Source of the DNA: Pseudosporangium ferrugineum
GTDB lineage: Bacteria > Actinomycetota > Actinomycetes > Mycobacteriales > Micromonosporaceae
DNA: 64,000 nucleotides
Direction: 5' to 3'
NCBI RefSeq assembly: GCF_003002065.1
Contig: NZ_PVZG01000002.1
Span: 620,001 to 684,000 of the forward strand
The notes under the pieces are model-generated. The model did no database searches. It had not been told where the DNA came from and saw only the letters and a list, made by a program, of their open reading frames with translations. Made by a program: the position numbers and the translations under genes. Each line of letters begins with the position of its first letter. Position 1 is the stretch's first letter. Shown here in pieces: positions 26,167-34,052 of the stretch.

Positions 26167-26862
26167 ATGAAGCTGTGGCGGGTGGACGACGTCATGACGA
26201 AGGACGTCGTGGCGGTCCGGGAGGACACGCCGTACCGCGAGGTCGTCGATCTGCTGATCAGCCGGCGGGTCAGCGCGGTGCCGGTGGTGACCGCGGGCGG
26301 GCGCGTGGTGGGCCTGGTGTCCGAGGCTGATCTGCTGCACAAGGTGGAGGCGGCCGGCGAGGACCGGCCCCGGATCTTCGAGGGCCGCCGGCGCCGCGCG
26401 GCCCGGGTCAAGGCGGGTGCGCGTACGGCGGGCGACGTGATGACCGCGCCGGTGGTGACGACCCCGCCCTCGCTGTCGGTGGCCGCCGCGGCCCGCAGGA
26501 TGCAGCACGAGCACGTCAAGCGCCTGCCGGTCCAGGACGACCACGGTCACCTGATCGGCATCGTGACGCGCAGCGACCTGCTCCGGGTGCATCTGCGCAC
26601 CGACGCGGAGATCCGCCGCGACGTGGTGGACGAGGTCCTTCGCGACGCCCTGGCGCTGCGTGACGGCACCGTCCGGGTCGAGTCCGCCGACGGCGTGGTC
26701 AGCCTCAGCGGCCGGGTGCACTTCCGCTCGGCCGCCGAGCGCGTCGTGCGCCTGACCCGCCGCGTGCCGGGGGTCGTGGACGTCGCCGACGGGCTCTCGT
26801 ACGAGGTCGACGACAGCCTGGCCACCGGCTCGGACCTGGGCGCCCCGTTCGGCGTCGCCTGA
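26167..26862 (+). CDS. CBS-CBS-BON stress protein
   Basis: A 231-residue protein with a CBS pair (about 8-60: DVMTKDVVAVREDTPYREVVDLLISRRVSAVPVV; about 98-145: DVMTAPVVTTPPSLSVAAAARRMQHEHVKRLPV). A C-terminal BON domain follows (about 160-220: IRRDVVDEVLRDALALRDGTVRVESADGVVSLSGRVHF). CBS pairs sense adenylates; BON domains bind lipids or membranes in other proteins, so the protein may report energy state at the membrane (inference). The start is ATG 26167 with AAGGAGGT six bases upstream. It is divergent from the Usp operon and ends in a strong terminator. Confidence 0.92.
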   Translation: MKLWRVDDVMTKDVVAVREDTPYREVVDLLISRRVSAVPVVTAGGRVVGLVSEADLLHKVEAAGEDRPRIFEGRRRRAARVKAGARTAGDVMTAPVVTTPPSLSVAAAARRMQHEHVKRLPVQDDHGHLIGIVTRSDLLRVHLRTDAEIRRDVVDEVLRDALALRDGTVRVESADGVVSLSGRVHFRSAAERVVRLTRRVPGVVDVADGLSYEVDDSLATGSDLGAPFGVA

Positions 26863-26876
26863 GGCGCCGATCACCG

Positions 26877-26910
26877 CGACGCCCGGCCGGAGGGTTCCGG
26901 CCGGGCGTCG
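26877..26910 (+). terminator. 15-bp hairpin after CBS-BON gene
   Basis: CGACGCCCGGCCGGA pairs perfectly with TCCGGCCGGGCGTCG across the loop GGGT, 15 bases after the stop codon. Confidence 0.8.
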
Positions 26911-26932
26911 CCGCGTGCGGCGGGCCACATAA

Positions 26933-26948
26933 TTGACCTACAGGTCAA
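26933..26948. promoter_or_regulatory. Palindromic TetR operator TTGACCT-AC-AGGTCAA
   Basis: A perfect 7-bp inverted repeat with a 2-bp centre lies 21 bases before the TetR ATG. Its left arm doubles as a -35 TTGACC. With TACGGT (26958-26963) as -10, the mRNA would start at or next to ATG 26970 (leaderless). Binding would block the promoter, so autorepression is expected. Confidence 0.7.
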
Positions 26949-26969
26949 GAATGGTGCTACGGTCGCGCC

Positions 26970-27539
26970 ATGGGCAGACCGAAGCAGTTCGATCCGGCGC
27001 TGGCAGTCGGGCAGGCGATGGACCTGTTCTGGCGCCGGGGCTACGCCGGCACGACACCGCAGGACCTCGCCGGCGAGCTGGGGATCGGCAAGGGCAGCCT
27101 GTACCACGCCTTCGGCGGGAAGCGGCAGCTGTTCGACCTCGCCGTCGAGCGCTACCTGGACCAGCACGTCGAGGCGACCATCGCCACGCTGGAGCGGCCC
27201 GGCCCCGCCAGGGAGCGGCTGCGTACGGCGCTGCGCCGGCTCGTCGAGGCCGACGCGGACCACCGGGGCTGTCTGATGATCAACAGCGCGGTGGAGTTCG
27301 GGCTGCCCGACGACGCGGTGGTGCGGCAGGTGCGCCGGATGTTCGCCCGCATCGAGGGTGCCTTCGAGGCGCTGCTGGCGAGCGGGCAGCGCGCCGGGGA
27401 GATCCGGCCCGACCTCGACGCCGGCGCCACCGCCGGCCTGCTGCTGAACACCGTCGCCGGACTGCGTGTCCTGGCCCGCGTCGAGTCCTCGCCGGACCGC
27501 CTGCTGCGGGTCGTCGACGCCACGGTCGACCTGCTCTGA
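26970..27539 (+). CDS. TetR-family repressor
   Basis: A 189-residue regulator. Its N-terminal HTH reads MDLFWRRGYAGTTPQDLAGELGIGKGSLYHAFGGKRQLFDLAVERYLD (about 12-60), of the TetR/AcrR YxxFxxK type close to QacR/NemR-like proteins. The C-terminal ligand domain contains DHRGCLMINSAVEFG, a pattern common in TetR_C_16-like regulators of oxidoreductases. It is followed 26 bases later by a metallo-beta-lactamase-fold gene on the same strand, the likely target. The palindrome at 26933 is its probable operator. Confidence 0.9.
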   Translation: MGRPKQFDPALAVGQAMDLFWRRGYAGTTPQDLAGELGIGKGSLYHAFGGKRQLFDLAVERYLDQHVEATIATLERPGPARERLRTALRRLVEADADHRGCLMINSAVEFGLPDDAVVRQVRRMFARIEGAFEALLASGQRAGEIRPDLDAGATAGLLLNTVAGLRVLARVESSPDRLLRVVDATVDLL

Positions 27540-27565
27540 CGACCACGAACCCCCTGGAGACCGGC

Positions 27566-28420
27566 ATGAGCCGTGCACTGACCCTCAGCACCTTCGACGC
27601 GCCGGCCCGTGCCGGCAACCTGACGCTCGGCGTTCCGGCGCCCGAGGGCGGATGGACCTGGCCCCCGACCTCGGTGACGCTGATCGCGGGGGAGCGGGAA
27701 GCGGTGCTGGTCGACACGCTTCCCACGGTCGTGGATTCCCGCCGGCTCGCCGACTGGATCGCGGCGAGCGGCCGGGAGCTCACCACCATCTACCTCACGC
27801 ACGCCCACCTCGACCACTACCTCGGCACCGCCGCGCTGCTCGAACGCTTCCCCGGGGCGAGGGTGGTGGCGACCGGTGACACCGCCCGTCTCATCGCCGA
27901 GGAGGCCCGGACGGGGAAGGACCGGGCCACGTTCGGCCCGTTGTTCGCCGACGAGATCGGTGCCGTCGTCGTCGTCCCGGAGGTCCTCGGCGGTCACCGC
28001 ATCGATCTCGAGGGACACGAGCTGCGAGCCGTCGCCGCCGGGCCGTCCGAGATCTCCCACTCGTCGTTCCTGCACGTGCCGGAGCTGGCCGCGGTCATCG
28101 TCGGCGACATCGCCTACGACGACGTCCACCTGCCCCTGTACGACAGCGATCCCGGCTCGCGCCGGCGGTGGATCCGGACGATCAGGGACGTCCAGGCGGT
28201 GGATCCGGAGATCGTCGTCGCCGCCCACCGCCGCGCCGGCGCCAGGACCGGCGCCACGGTGCTGCAGAAGACGATCGACTACCTCGAGGAGGCCGACCGT
28301 CTCCTCGCGGACGGGCCGACCGCGAGCGGGTTCACCGCCCGGATGCGCTCGGCCCATCCCACGCGCCTCAACCTGACGACGCTGATCTTCTCCGCGGCGC
28401 TCCTCGGCCTCGAGGGCTGA
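27566..28420 (+). CDS. Metallo-beta-lactamase-fold hydrolase
   Basis: A 284-residue MBL-fold protein. Metal ligands are visible in THAHLDH (about 78-84), ISHSSFLHVPELAAVIVGDIAYDD (a later Asp) and AAHRRAGA (terminal His). The fold is closer to Vmh/SoxH-like or quorum-lactonase-like hydrolases than to true beta-lactamases; the substrate is unknown. The start is ATG 27566 with GGAG upstream. It is cotranscribed with the TetR gene and probably induced by the TetR ligand, perhaps its own substrate. Confidence 0.87.
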   Translation: MSRALTLSTFDAPARAGNLTLGVPAPEGGWTWPPTSVTLIAGEREAVLVDTLPTVVDSRRLADWIAASGRELTTIYLTHAHLDHYLGTAALLERFPGARVVATGDTARLIAEEARTGKDRATFGPLFADEIGAVVVVPEVLGGHRIDLEGHELRAVAAGPSEISHSSFLHVPELAAVIVGDIAYDDVHLPLYDSDPGSRRRWIRTIRDVQAVDPEIVVAAHRRAGARTGATVLQKTIDYLEEADRLLADGPTASGFTARMRSAHPTRLNLTTLIFSAALLGLEG

Positions 28421-28436
28421 CGGCGCACCCGGGGGA

Positions 28437-29429
28437 TCAGTCGACCGGCTCCACCACGATCACCTCGAAGGCGGGGCGGCGCGGCACGGCCGGCAGCGGC
28501 TCGCCGGTCGCCGGGTAGCCGATGCGGACGACCAGGAACGGCTCGCCCGGGACGGGAAGCATGCCGCGCAGCAGGTGACGCGGCCAGCTCACCTCGACGG
28601 CGTCGCTCAGCGGTGCCGTGGCGAGCCCGCGGGCCGTGGCCTCCAGCAGCAGGGCGGACAGTGCCTCGCCGCCGCGCAGCAGGTCGAGCCGCTTCGCGGA
28701 CCGGCCGTACAGCAGCGCGTACGCGGTGCCGCGGTCGGTGCCGGGCCCCGCGTCCAGGCCCTCCTCGCCGTCGGGGTCGAAGTCGCGGACCGGGACCGGG
28801 CGGCGTGCCGGGTGGACGGTGTTCGCCACCGGGATCCCGTCGCGCAGCTCCGCCGGCCGGTGCGTCCACTCGTGGAGTTCGGCGCGGTACTCCGGGTCCA
28901 GGGTCTCCGCGTCGGCGGCCAGCTCCTCGGAGACGGCGAGCAGCGGCACCTGGTCCGGGCGTACCGGATGCAGGTGGGCGCCCTCCGCCCCGGCCAGGCG
29001 GCGCAGCGCGGTCAGGGTCTCCTTGCGGACCGGGCGGTCGGCGAACGGCCGGCGGTCGGTGCGCCGCAGGGCGACGACGGCGGCGAGCCGCCGCGCCTGC
29101 GGGTCGGCGGTCACCCGCTCGCCCACCGTCACGGTGGCGAGCAGCTCCGGATCGTCCGGGTCCGGCAGGCGGTGCACCACCGGCGCCCAGCCGTCGGCGG
29201 CGAGCGCGATGCGGGCGTGGTGCAGCGCCGCGCCGCAGCTGAGCAGCAGCAGCCGGCCCTCCGGATCGGTGTCGCCCAGCTGGCGCCGCCGGTCGGCCCG
29301 CAGCTCCAGGGTGTTCCCGTGCACCCGCCACTGCCAGGGCTGGGTGTTGAAGACCGACGGTGCGTGCAGCGCCGCACGGGCGGCCCTGCCGAGAGCGGTA
29401 CGGGTGCCCGCGCCGGACGTGGCGATCAT
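28437..29429 (-). CDS. Acg-family nitroreductase (third copy)
   Basis: A 330-residue protein very similar to the product of 23131-24132. Matching blocks include HAPSVFNTQPWQWRVHG, RLLLLSCGAALHHARIALAADGW, RRTDRRPFADRPVRKETL, LLEATARGLATAPLSDAVEVSWPRHLLRG and PFLVVRIGYPATGEP. The copies arose by duplication, yet this one sits apart, convergent with the metallo-hydrolase and divergent from the PBP gene. It has its own DosR-like promoter. The start is ATG 29429 with AGGAGG upstream. Confidence 0.9.
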   Translation of the reverse strand: MIATSGAGTRTALGRAARAALHAPSVFNTQPWQWRVHGNTLELRADRRRQLGDTDPEGRLLLLSCGAALHHARIALAADGWAPVVHRLPDPDDPELLATVTVGERVTADPQARRLAAVVALRRTDRRPFADRPVRKETLTALRRLAGAEGAHLHPVRPDQVPLLAVSEELAADAETLDPEYRAELHEWTHRPAELRDGIPVANTVHPARRPVPVRDFDPDGEEGLDAGPGTDRGTAYALLYGRSAKRLDLLRGGEALSALLLEATARGLATAPLSDAVEVSWPRHLLRGMLPVPGEPFLVVRIGYPATGEPLPAVPRRPAFEVIVVEPVD

Positions 29430-29468
29430 GGCCGGCCTCCTTGCGCCGATTCGAGTGTTTCCACCGCC

Positions 29469-29512
29469 AGCGTCACCCGGACGGCCGGGGCTCCCGCAGA
29501 GTCGTCCGGCCC
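29469..29512 (-). promoter_or_regulatory. DosR-like box and -10 of the third nitroreductase
   Basis: GAGTCGTCCGGCCC (29499-29512) matches 12 of 14 bases of the DGAT box. The hexamer GACGCT (29474-29469) follows after 24 bases. A second weaker copy, GGGACCTGCGGCGC, lies at 29521-29534. Confidence 0.6.
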
Positions 29513-29569
29513 CTCTGCGCGGGACCTGCGGCGCGACGCCGCCCCAACAGGTTCCTCACATTCACGGGC

Positions 29570-29575
29570 TTAGAT
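29570..29575 (+). promoter_or_regulatory. -10 element TTAGAT of the PBP gene
   Basis: TTAGAT ends 7 bases before ATG 29583, and no ribosome site is present. The PBP mRNA is therefore probably leaderless. Confidence 0.4.
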
Positions 29576-29582
29576 CCCCCGC

Positions 29583-32381
29583 ATGCCATCGATGGATCAT
29601 GGGAGGAAGGCCGGGCCCGACACCGTGGGCCCGAAGCACGCTCGGCACCGTGGGCGGAGGTTCCTGCCGCTCTGGTTCCTGCGGTTGCCGCGATGGTTCC
29701 GCCGCACCGTGGCGGCCGTCGCACTGACGGCCCTCGCGCTCGGCATCACCGGCGCCGGCTACGTCTCCAGCGTGGACCTGCCACCCGACCCGATGGCCCC
29801 GCAGGCCTCGGTGCTCTACTACCGCGACGGCCGTACGGTGCTGGCCCGGATCGGGCTCGCCGACCGCACGGACGTGCGCCTGGACAAGGTGCCCGAGCCG
29901 GTGCGGCACGCCTTCCTCGCCGCCGAGGACCGGGGCTTCTACGACCACTGGGGCGTTTCCGTACGCGGCCTGCTGCGCGCGCTGTGGGCGAACATCGCGC
30001 ACGACGGCGGCCAGGGCGCGTCCACCATCACTCAGCAGTACGTCCGCAACGCGTACCTGACGCAGGAGCGGACGGTCAGCCGCAAGGCCAGGGAGGCGGC
30101 CCTCGCGCTGAAGGTCGAGAACCGGTTCAGCAAGGACGAGATCTTCGAACGCTACCTCAACACCATCTACTTCGGACGCGGGGCGTACGGCATCGAGGCC
30201 GCCGCGCGCGCCTACTTCGGCACCGCGGTCGAACGGCTCACCGCGCCCCAGGGCGCCGTGCTCGCCTCCCTGGTCAAGGACCCCACCCGCGGCGATCCGG
30301 CGGTGGACCCGGAGTGGGCGAAGACCCGGTGGAAGTGGCTGCTGCGGTCGATGGCGGCGCAGGGCTGGCTCGACGCCGCCGCCGTCGACGGCACCCCGTA
30401 CCCGGCGGTGGCGAAGGAATCCGTCACCACCAGCACCATCGGCGGGCCGGCCGGGCTCATCGCGGACCGGGTGGAGGACGAGCTCACGAAGAAGGGCATC
30501 AGCCGGCAGCAGATCCGTACCGGCGGGCTGCGGATCACCACCACGATCGACGCCACCGCGCAGACCGCGGCCACCGAGAGCGTCGGCGGCGCCCTGCGCG
30601 GCCAGCCGAAGGAACTGCGCGCCTCGCTGGTCGCCATCGACCCGGCCGACGGCGGGGTCCGCGCCTACTACGGCGGCGACCGGGGCCGCGGCTACTTCGA
30701 CGACGCCATGGCCGCCCGCCCGCCGGCCTCGACCTTCAAGCCGGTCGTGCTCGCCGCCGCCGAGGAGCGGGGCATCGGCTTCCAGTCGTGGTACGACGGC
30801 AGCTCGCCCCGGCTGTTCCAGGACCGCGACGGCGCACCGCTGTACAACCAGGACAACCTGCAGTGCCCCATCTGCCCCCTGGACACCGCGATGGTGCACT
30901 CGCTCAACACCCCGTTCTACGCCCTCGCCGAGGAGATCGGCCCCGACGCGGTCCGTACCCTCGCCCGGCGGCTCGGCGTGCCGGAGAAGTACGGCGACCA
31001 GGAGACGCTCGTCGACCTGAAGGGCGAGCCGGCTCCCGGCCGTACCCGATCGGACATCGCCCTGGGCCGTTATCCGGTGACCCCGGCCGACCTCGCCACC
31101 GTGTACGCGACCCTCGGCGGCGGCGGACGCCGGGCGGAACGGCACTTCGTCGCCCAGGTCGTCACCGCCGACGGCGAGGTGCTGCACAAGGCCTCCAAGA
31201 AGACGAAGGAGGTGCTCTCCGCCGACGTGTCCGCGGACGTGGGCGCCGTCCTGGCGAAGGTCGTGGAGCACGACGGCCCGGTGCCCGGCGTCGCGGCCGC
31301 CGCGAAGACCGGCTCCCAGCAGTGGGCCGACACCACCGACTCGTCCGACGCCTGGACCGCCGGCTGGGCGCCGGGACTCGCCGCGGTGGCGTGGGTCGGC
31401 CGGGAGAAGCCCGGACCCATCCGGCAGAAGGACGGCAAGGCCATCAACGGCAACGGCATGCCGTACACGATCTGGAAGACGTTCCTGGGTGACGCCCTGC
31501 GCGGCCGGCCGGCCGCGGCGCTGGCCGAGGCGCCCCTGGTGGGCAAGGTCGTCCGGGCGGACCTGGGCGAGCTGCCCAAGAACGCCAAGGCGTTCCCGGG
31601 CCTGGTCTATCCGGGGCCCCAGCGCGGGGACCAGGTCGACCGGTCCCTGGCGACCGGCTCCTGGGACGAGCGGGTCAAGCGGCTGGACGGCGCGCTCGCC
31701 AAGTACGGCTCCACCGTCGGCGAGTTCACGGTCTCCGTCGTCGACCGCAGGACCGGCAAGCGGTACGACTACCGGGGCGACGCCCGCCTGGAGTCGGCGA
31801 GCGTGATCAAGGTGGAGCTCCTGGCCGCGTTGCTGCTGCGCGCGCAGGACGAGGGCCGCACCCTCACCGCCACCGAGAAGGGCCGCGTCGCCAAGATGAT
31901 CAAAGCGAGCGACAACGGGACGGCGAAGAAGGTCTACCACTCCATCGGGGGCCCGGCCGGCCTCCAGGAGGCGTGCGAACGGCTCGGCCTGCGCGACACC
32001 GAGCCGGACGAGCAGTTCGGCCTCACCCGCACCACGGCGAGGGACCAGACCCGGATGATGCTCGCCCTCGCCGAGGCCGGGAGCCCGCTCACCGAGCGGT
32101 CCCGTACGGCCGCCCTGCAGCTGATGTCCTCGGTGAACGCCGACCAGAACTGGGGCATCAGCGCCGCCTCCCTCGACGGCGAACGGGTGGCCCTCAAGAA
32201 CGGCTGGCTCGCCCGGTCGGCGGAGAACAACCGCTGGATCATCAACAGCACCGGCCGCATCACCGGCGACAAGACCGACGTGGCCGTGTCCGTGCTCTCC
32301 CACGGCCACCGCGGCCAGCAGACCGGCATCGAGGTGGTCGAGCACGTCGCCGCCCTGACCCGCAGCTATCTGGGCTGGTGA
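29583..32381 (+). CDS. Class A penicillin-binding protein fused to a beta-lactamase-like serine hydrolase domain
   Basis: A 932-residue cell-wall synthase with a cytoplasmic basic tail and one TM helix (about 42-62). The GT51 glycosyltransferase has EDRGFYDHWGVS (catalytic Glu near 116), GASTITQQYVRN, KAREAALALKVE and YLNTIYFGRGAYG. The transpeptidase has STFK near 383, SLN near 439 and KTGS near 576 in place of KTGT. Beyond the usual end (about 660) an extra domain shows SVIK near 740, SDN near 776 and KNG near 872, the three class A beta-lactamase/serine-hydrolase motifs. A clear ExxLN element is absent. Either DD-carboxypeptidase-like trimming or a non-enzymatic role is possible. Confidence 0.9.
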   Translation: MPSMDHGRKAGPDTVGPKHARHRGRRFLPLWFLRLPRWFRRTVAAVALTALALGITGAGYVSSVDLPPDPMAPQASVLYYRDGRTVLARIGLADRTDVRLDKVPEPVRHAFLAAEDRGFYDHWGVSVRGLLRALWANIAHDGGQGASTITQQYVRNAYLTQERTVSRKAREAALALKVENRFSKDEIFERYLNTIYFGRGAYGIEAAARAYFGTAVERLTAPQGAVLASLVKDPTRGDPAVDPEWAKTRWKWLLRSMAAQGWLDAAAVDGTPYPAVAKESVTTSTIGGPAGLIADRVEDELTKKGISRQQIRTGGLRITTTIDATAQTAATESVGGALRGQPKELRASLVAIDPADGGVRAYYGGDRGRGYFDDAMAARPPASTFKPVVLAAAEERGIGFQSWYDGSSPRLFQDRDGAPLYNQDNLQCPICPLDTAMVHSLNTPFYALAEEIGPDAVRTLARRLGVPEKYGDQETLVDLKGEPAPGRTRSDIALGRYPVTPADLATVYATLGGGGRRAERHFVAQVVTADGEVLHKASKKTKEVLSADVSADVGAVLAKVVEHDGPVPGVAAAAKTGSQQWADTTDSSDAWTAGWAPGLAAVAWVGREKPGPIRQKDGKAINGNGMPYTIWKTFLGDALRGRPAAALAEAPLVGKVVRADLGELPKNAKAFPGLVYPGPQRGDQVDRSLATGSWDERVKRLDGALAKYGSTVGEFTVSVVDRRTGKRYDYRGDARLESASVIKVELLAALLLRAQDEGRTLTATEKGRVAKMIKASDNGTAKKVYHSIGGPAGLQEACERLGLRDTEPDEQFGLTRTTARDQTRMMLALAEAGSPLTERSRTAALQLMSSVNADQNWGISAASLDGERVALKNGWLARSAENNRWIINSTGRITGDKTDVAVSVLSHGHRGQQTGIEVVEHVAALTRSYLGW

Positions 32382-32382
32382 G

Positions 32383-32407
32383 GGACGGCCCGCCCGGCGG
32401 GCCGTCC
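32383..32407 (+). terminator. First hairpin after PBP gene
   Basis: GGACGGCCCG pairs with CGGGCCGTCC across a 5-base loop, directly after the stop codon. Confidence 0.65.
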
Positions 32408-32420
32408 GGCTCTGCCCGCC

Positions 32421-32452
32421 CGGCACCTCCACCGGGGACGGTGGAGGTGCCG
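32421..32452 (+). terminator. Second hairpin before HAF gene
   Basis: CGGCACCTCCACC pairs perfectly (13 bp) with GGTGGAGGTGCCG across a 6-base loop. It lies 19 bases before the ribosome site of the next gene, so it could also act as an attenuator. Confidence 0.6.
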
Positions 32453-32485
32453 GCCCGCCGGCCGGCACCGGGGGGAGGAGCTGAC

Positions 32486-33496
32486 ATGGTGCACGGACTG
32501 TGGAGTGTGGCCACCGCGGTGGCCGCGGTGACGATCGCCGGAACGCCCGCCGTCGCCGGAGCGCCCGTGACGTACCACCGGACCGTCACGCTGGGCACCC
32601 TGGGCGGGGCGAGCAGCGCCCCGCAGGGGCTGAACGACGAGCGCGCGGTCGTCGGCTGGGCGGAGACCGGCGACGGCCGGACCCATCCGTTCCTCTGGCG
32701 CGACGGCCGGATGACGGACCTCGGCACGCTCGACGACGGGGACGGCGGCTGGGGGATCGCGGCCGCCGTCAACCGGTGGGGCACGGTCGCCGGGCAGAGC
32801 CGCGGCCCCGCCGGCACCCGCGCGGTGCGCTGGCAGAACGGCGGGATCACCGACCTGGGTACGCTCGGCGGCGACTACAGCTTCGCCACCGCGATCAACG
32901 ATTCCGGGACGATCGCCGGGGCGAGCACGACCCCGGACGGGTCCCTGCACGCCTTCGTCTGGCGGCGCGGCACGATGACCGACCTCGGCGTGCCCGGTGC
33001 CCGCGAGGCGTTCGCCGAGGACATCGACAACCGCGGCCGGATCGTCGGCTGGCGGGCCGCGGGCGATGGCACGGCCGCCGCCTACCTGTGGGAGCGCGGC
33101 ACGGTCACCTTCCTGCCGGCCCTCGGGCAGGGCGGCCGGGCGCGGGCGATCAACGAACGCGGCGACGTCGCGGGCGCGGTCCTCGCCGGCGGGTCGTCGC
33201 GCGCGGCCCGGTGGCGGGGCACCCACCTCGAACTGCTCGGCAACCTCCCCGGCGGGAACGCCGCCGGCGCCCTGGCGGTGAACGACGACGGCGTGATCCT
33301 CGGCGTGGGCAACGTCGCGCCCGGCTCGGCGGAGGACCACGCCTTCCTCTGGCGCCACGGCACTCTCGTGGACCTGTCCACGTCGGGCGTGCCGAACAGC
33401 GCCGTGGGGCTCGACGACCGGCTGGAGATCATCGGCACCGTACCGAACGCCGCCGGGGACGGACCGCTCGCCGCCCTCTTCGTGCCCGCCGGGTAG
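32486..33496 (+). CDS. Secreted HAF-repeat protein
   Basis: A 336-residue exported protein. The signal peptide is MVHGLWSVATAVAAVTIAGTPAVAGAPV. The mature part is built of about seven HAF-type repeats of some 40 residues: LGTLGG..S.A.GLND...VVGWAE..DGRTHPFLWRDGRMTDLGTL, then AINDSGTIAGAS, HAFVWRRGTMTDLG and HAFLWRHGTLVDL. HAF repeats form an extracellular propeller-like fold of unknown function. GGGGGAGGAG lies five bases before ATG 32486. A paralogue lies at 57535. Confidence 0.9.
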   Translation: MVHGLWSVATAVAAVTIAGTPAVAGAPVTYHRTVTLGTLGGASSAPQGLNDERAVVGWAETGDGRTHPFLWRDGRMTDLGTLDDGDGGWGIAAAVNRWGTVAGQSRGPAGTRAVRWQNGGITDLGTLGGDYSFATAINDSGTIAGASTTPDGSLHAFVWRRGTMTDLGVPGAREAFAEDIDNRGRIVGWRAAGDGTAAAYLWERGTVTFLPALGQGGRARAINERGDVAGAVLAGGSSRAARWRGTHLELLGNLPGGNAAGALAVNDDGVILGVGNVAPGSAEDHAFLWRHGTLVDLSTSGVPNSAVGLDDRLEIIGTVPNAAGDGPLAALFVPAG

Positions 33497-33725
33497 GGCC
33501 CCTCATCGACGGATATCTGCGCAGCGCCCGGCACGACGCGGAGGCGGCGGGCGATGCCTATGCCGCGGTGGTCGGGGAGGTTCTGGCCGCCGCCGGCCGG
33601 CGCCCGGGCGGGGGAACGCCCGGGGCCGGGGTTTCCGTACGCCCTCGGTGGGGCATGCTGGGCCGGCGAGCGGCGGAGCCGGCGGACACCGTGCCCGGGG
33701 CCTCCCGTCGCGAGGGAGGCCGCAG

Positions 33726-34007
33726 GTGGAGACGTCGCACGAGATGATCCTGGCCCGGCGCGGTGCGGCCGGGACCGAGGAATGGGCGTGCCGGGAGTGC
33801 GGGCGCAGGCTGATGCTGCGCTGGGAGCCGGAGTTCGAGCGGCTGGTTCTCGAGCCCGGCGACGAACGGGTGGCGCATGCCGGCGCGCAGGGAATCTCGG
33901 TGGGCGGGCGGGCCGGTGAGGTGCCCGCCGGTGGGACGCCGTTCGCCGAGCACGACCGGCACTGGCTGCGCGCGCACGGGATCGAGGCGGACGGGTCCGC
34001 GGCGTGA
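33726..34007 (+). CDS. Small CxxC protein of unknown function
   Basis: A 93-residue protein with a single CxxC in EEWACRECGRRLMLRWEPEFE (about 18-38) and a basic/acidic remainder. One zinc knuckle half-site or a redox pair is possible; two more ligands for a full zinc ribbon are not visible. The start is GTG 33726 with GGGAGG six bases upstream, which is a strong ribosome site. It is convergent with the next gene across a bidirectional hairpin. The 229 bases before it contain no supported gene. Confidence 0.65.
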   Translation: METSHEMILARRGAAGTEEWACRECGRRLMLRWEPEFERLVLEPGDERVAHAGAQGISVGGRAGEVPAGGTPFAEHDRHWLRAHGIEADGSAA

Positions 34008-34046
34008 CCGTCCGCCGGCGCGGCCGGGGGCCGCACCGGCGGACGG
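34008..34046. terminator. Bidirectional hairpin between convergent genes
   Basis: CCGTCCGCCGG-CGCGGCC pairs with GGCCGCA-CCGGCGGACGG (one mismatch in 18) around a 3-base loop, between stops at 34007 (plus) and 34053 (minus). Confidence 0.75.
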
Positions 34047-34052
34047 GACGGT

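Noticed and set aside
24246..26519. A single 757-residue protein from the long minus-strand frame
   Set aside because: Only the last 289 residues are a Usp; the upstream part is the shifted reading of the second Usp and of the divergent CBS-BON gene. The ATGA overlap at 25112-25115 sets the true start.
33497..33725. A short gene reading LIDGYLRSARHDAEAAGDAYAAVVGEVLAAAG
   Set aside because: The peptide looks protein-like, but it has no start codon or ribosome site and runs into the next gene's leader. It may be a remnant.
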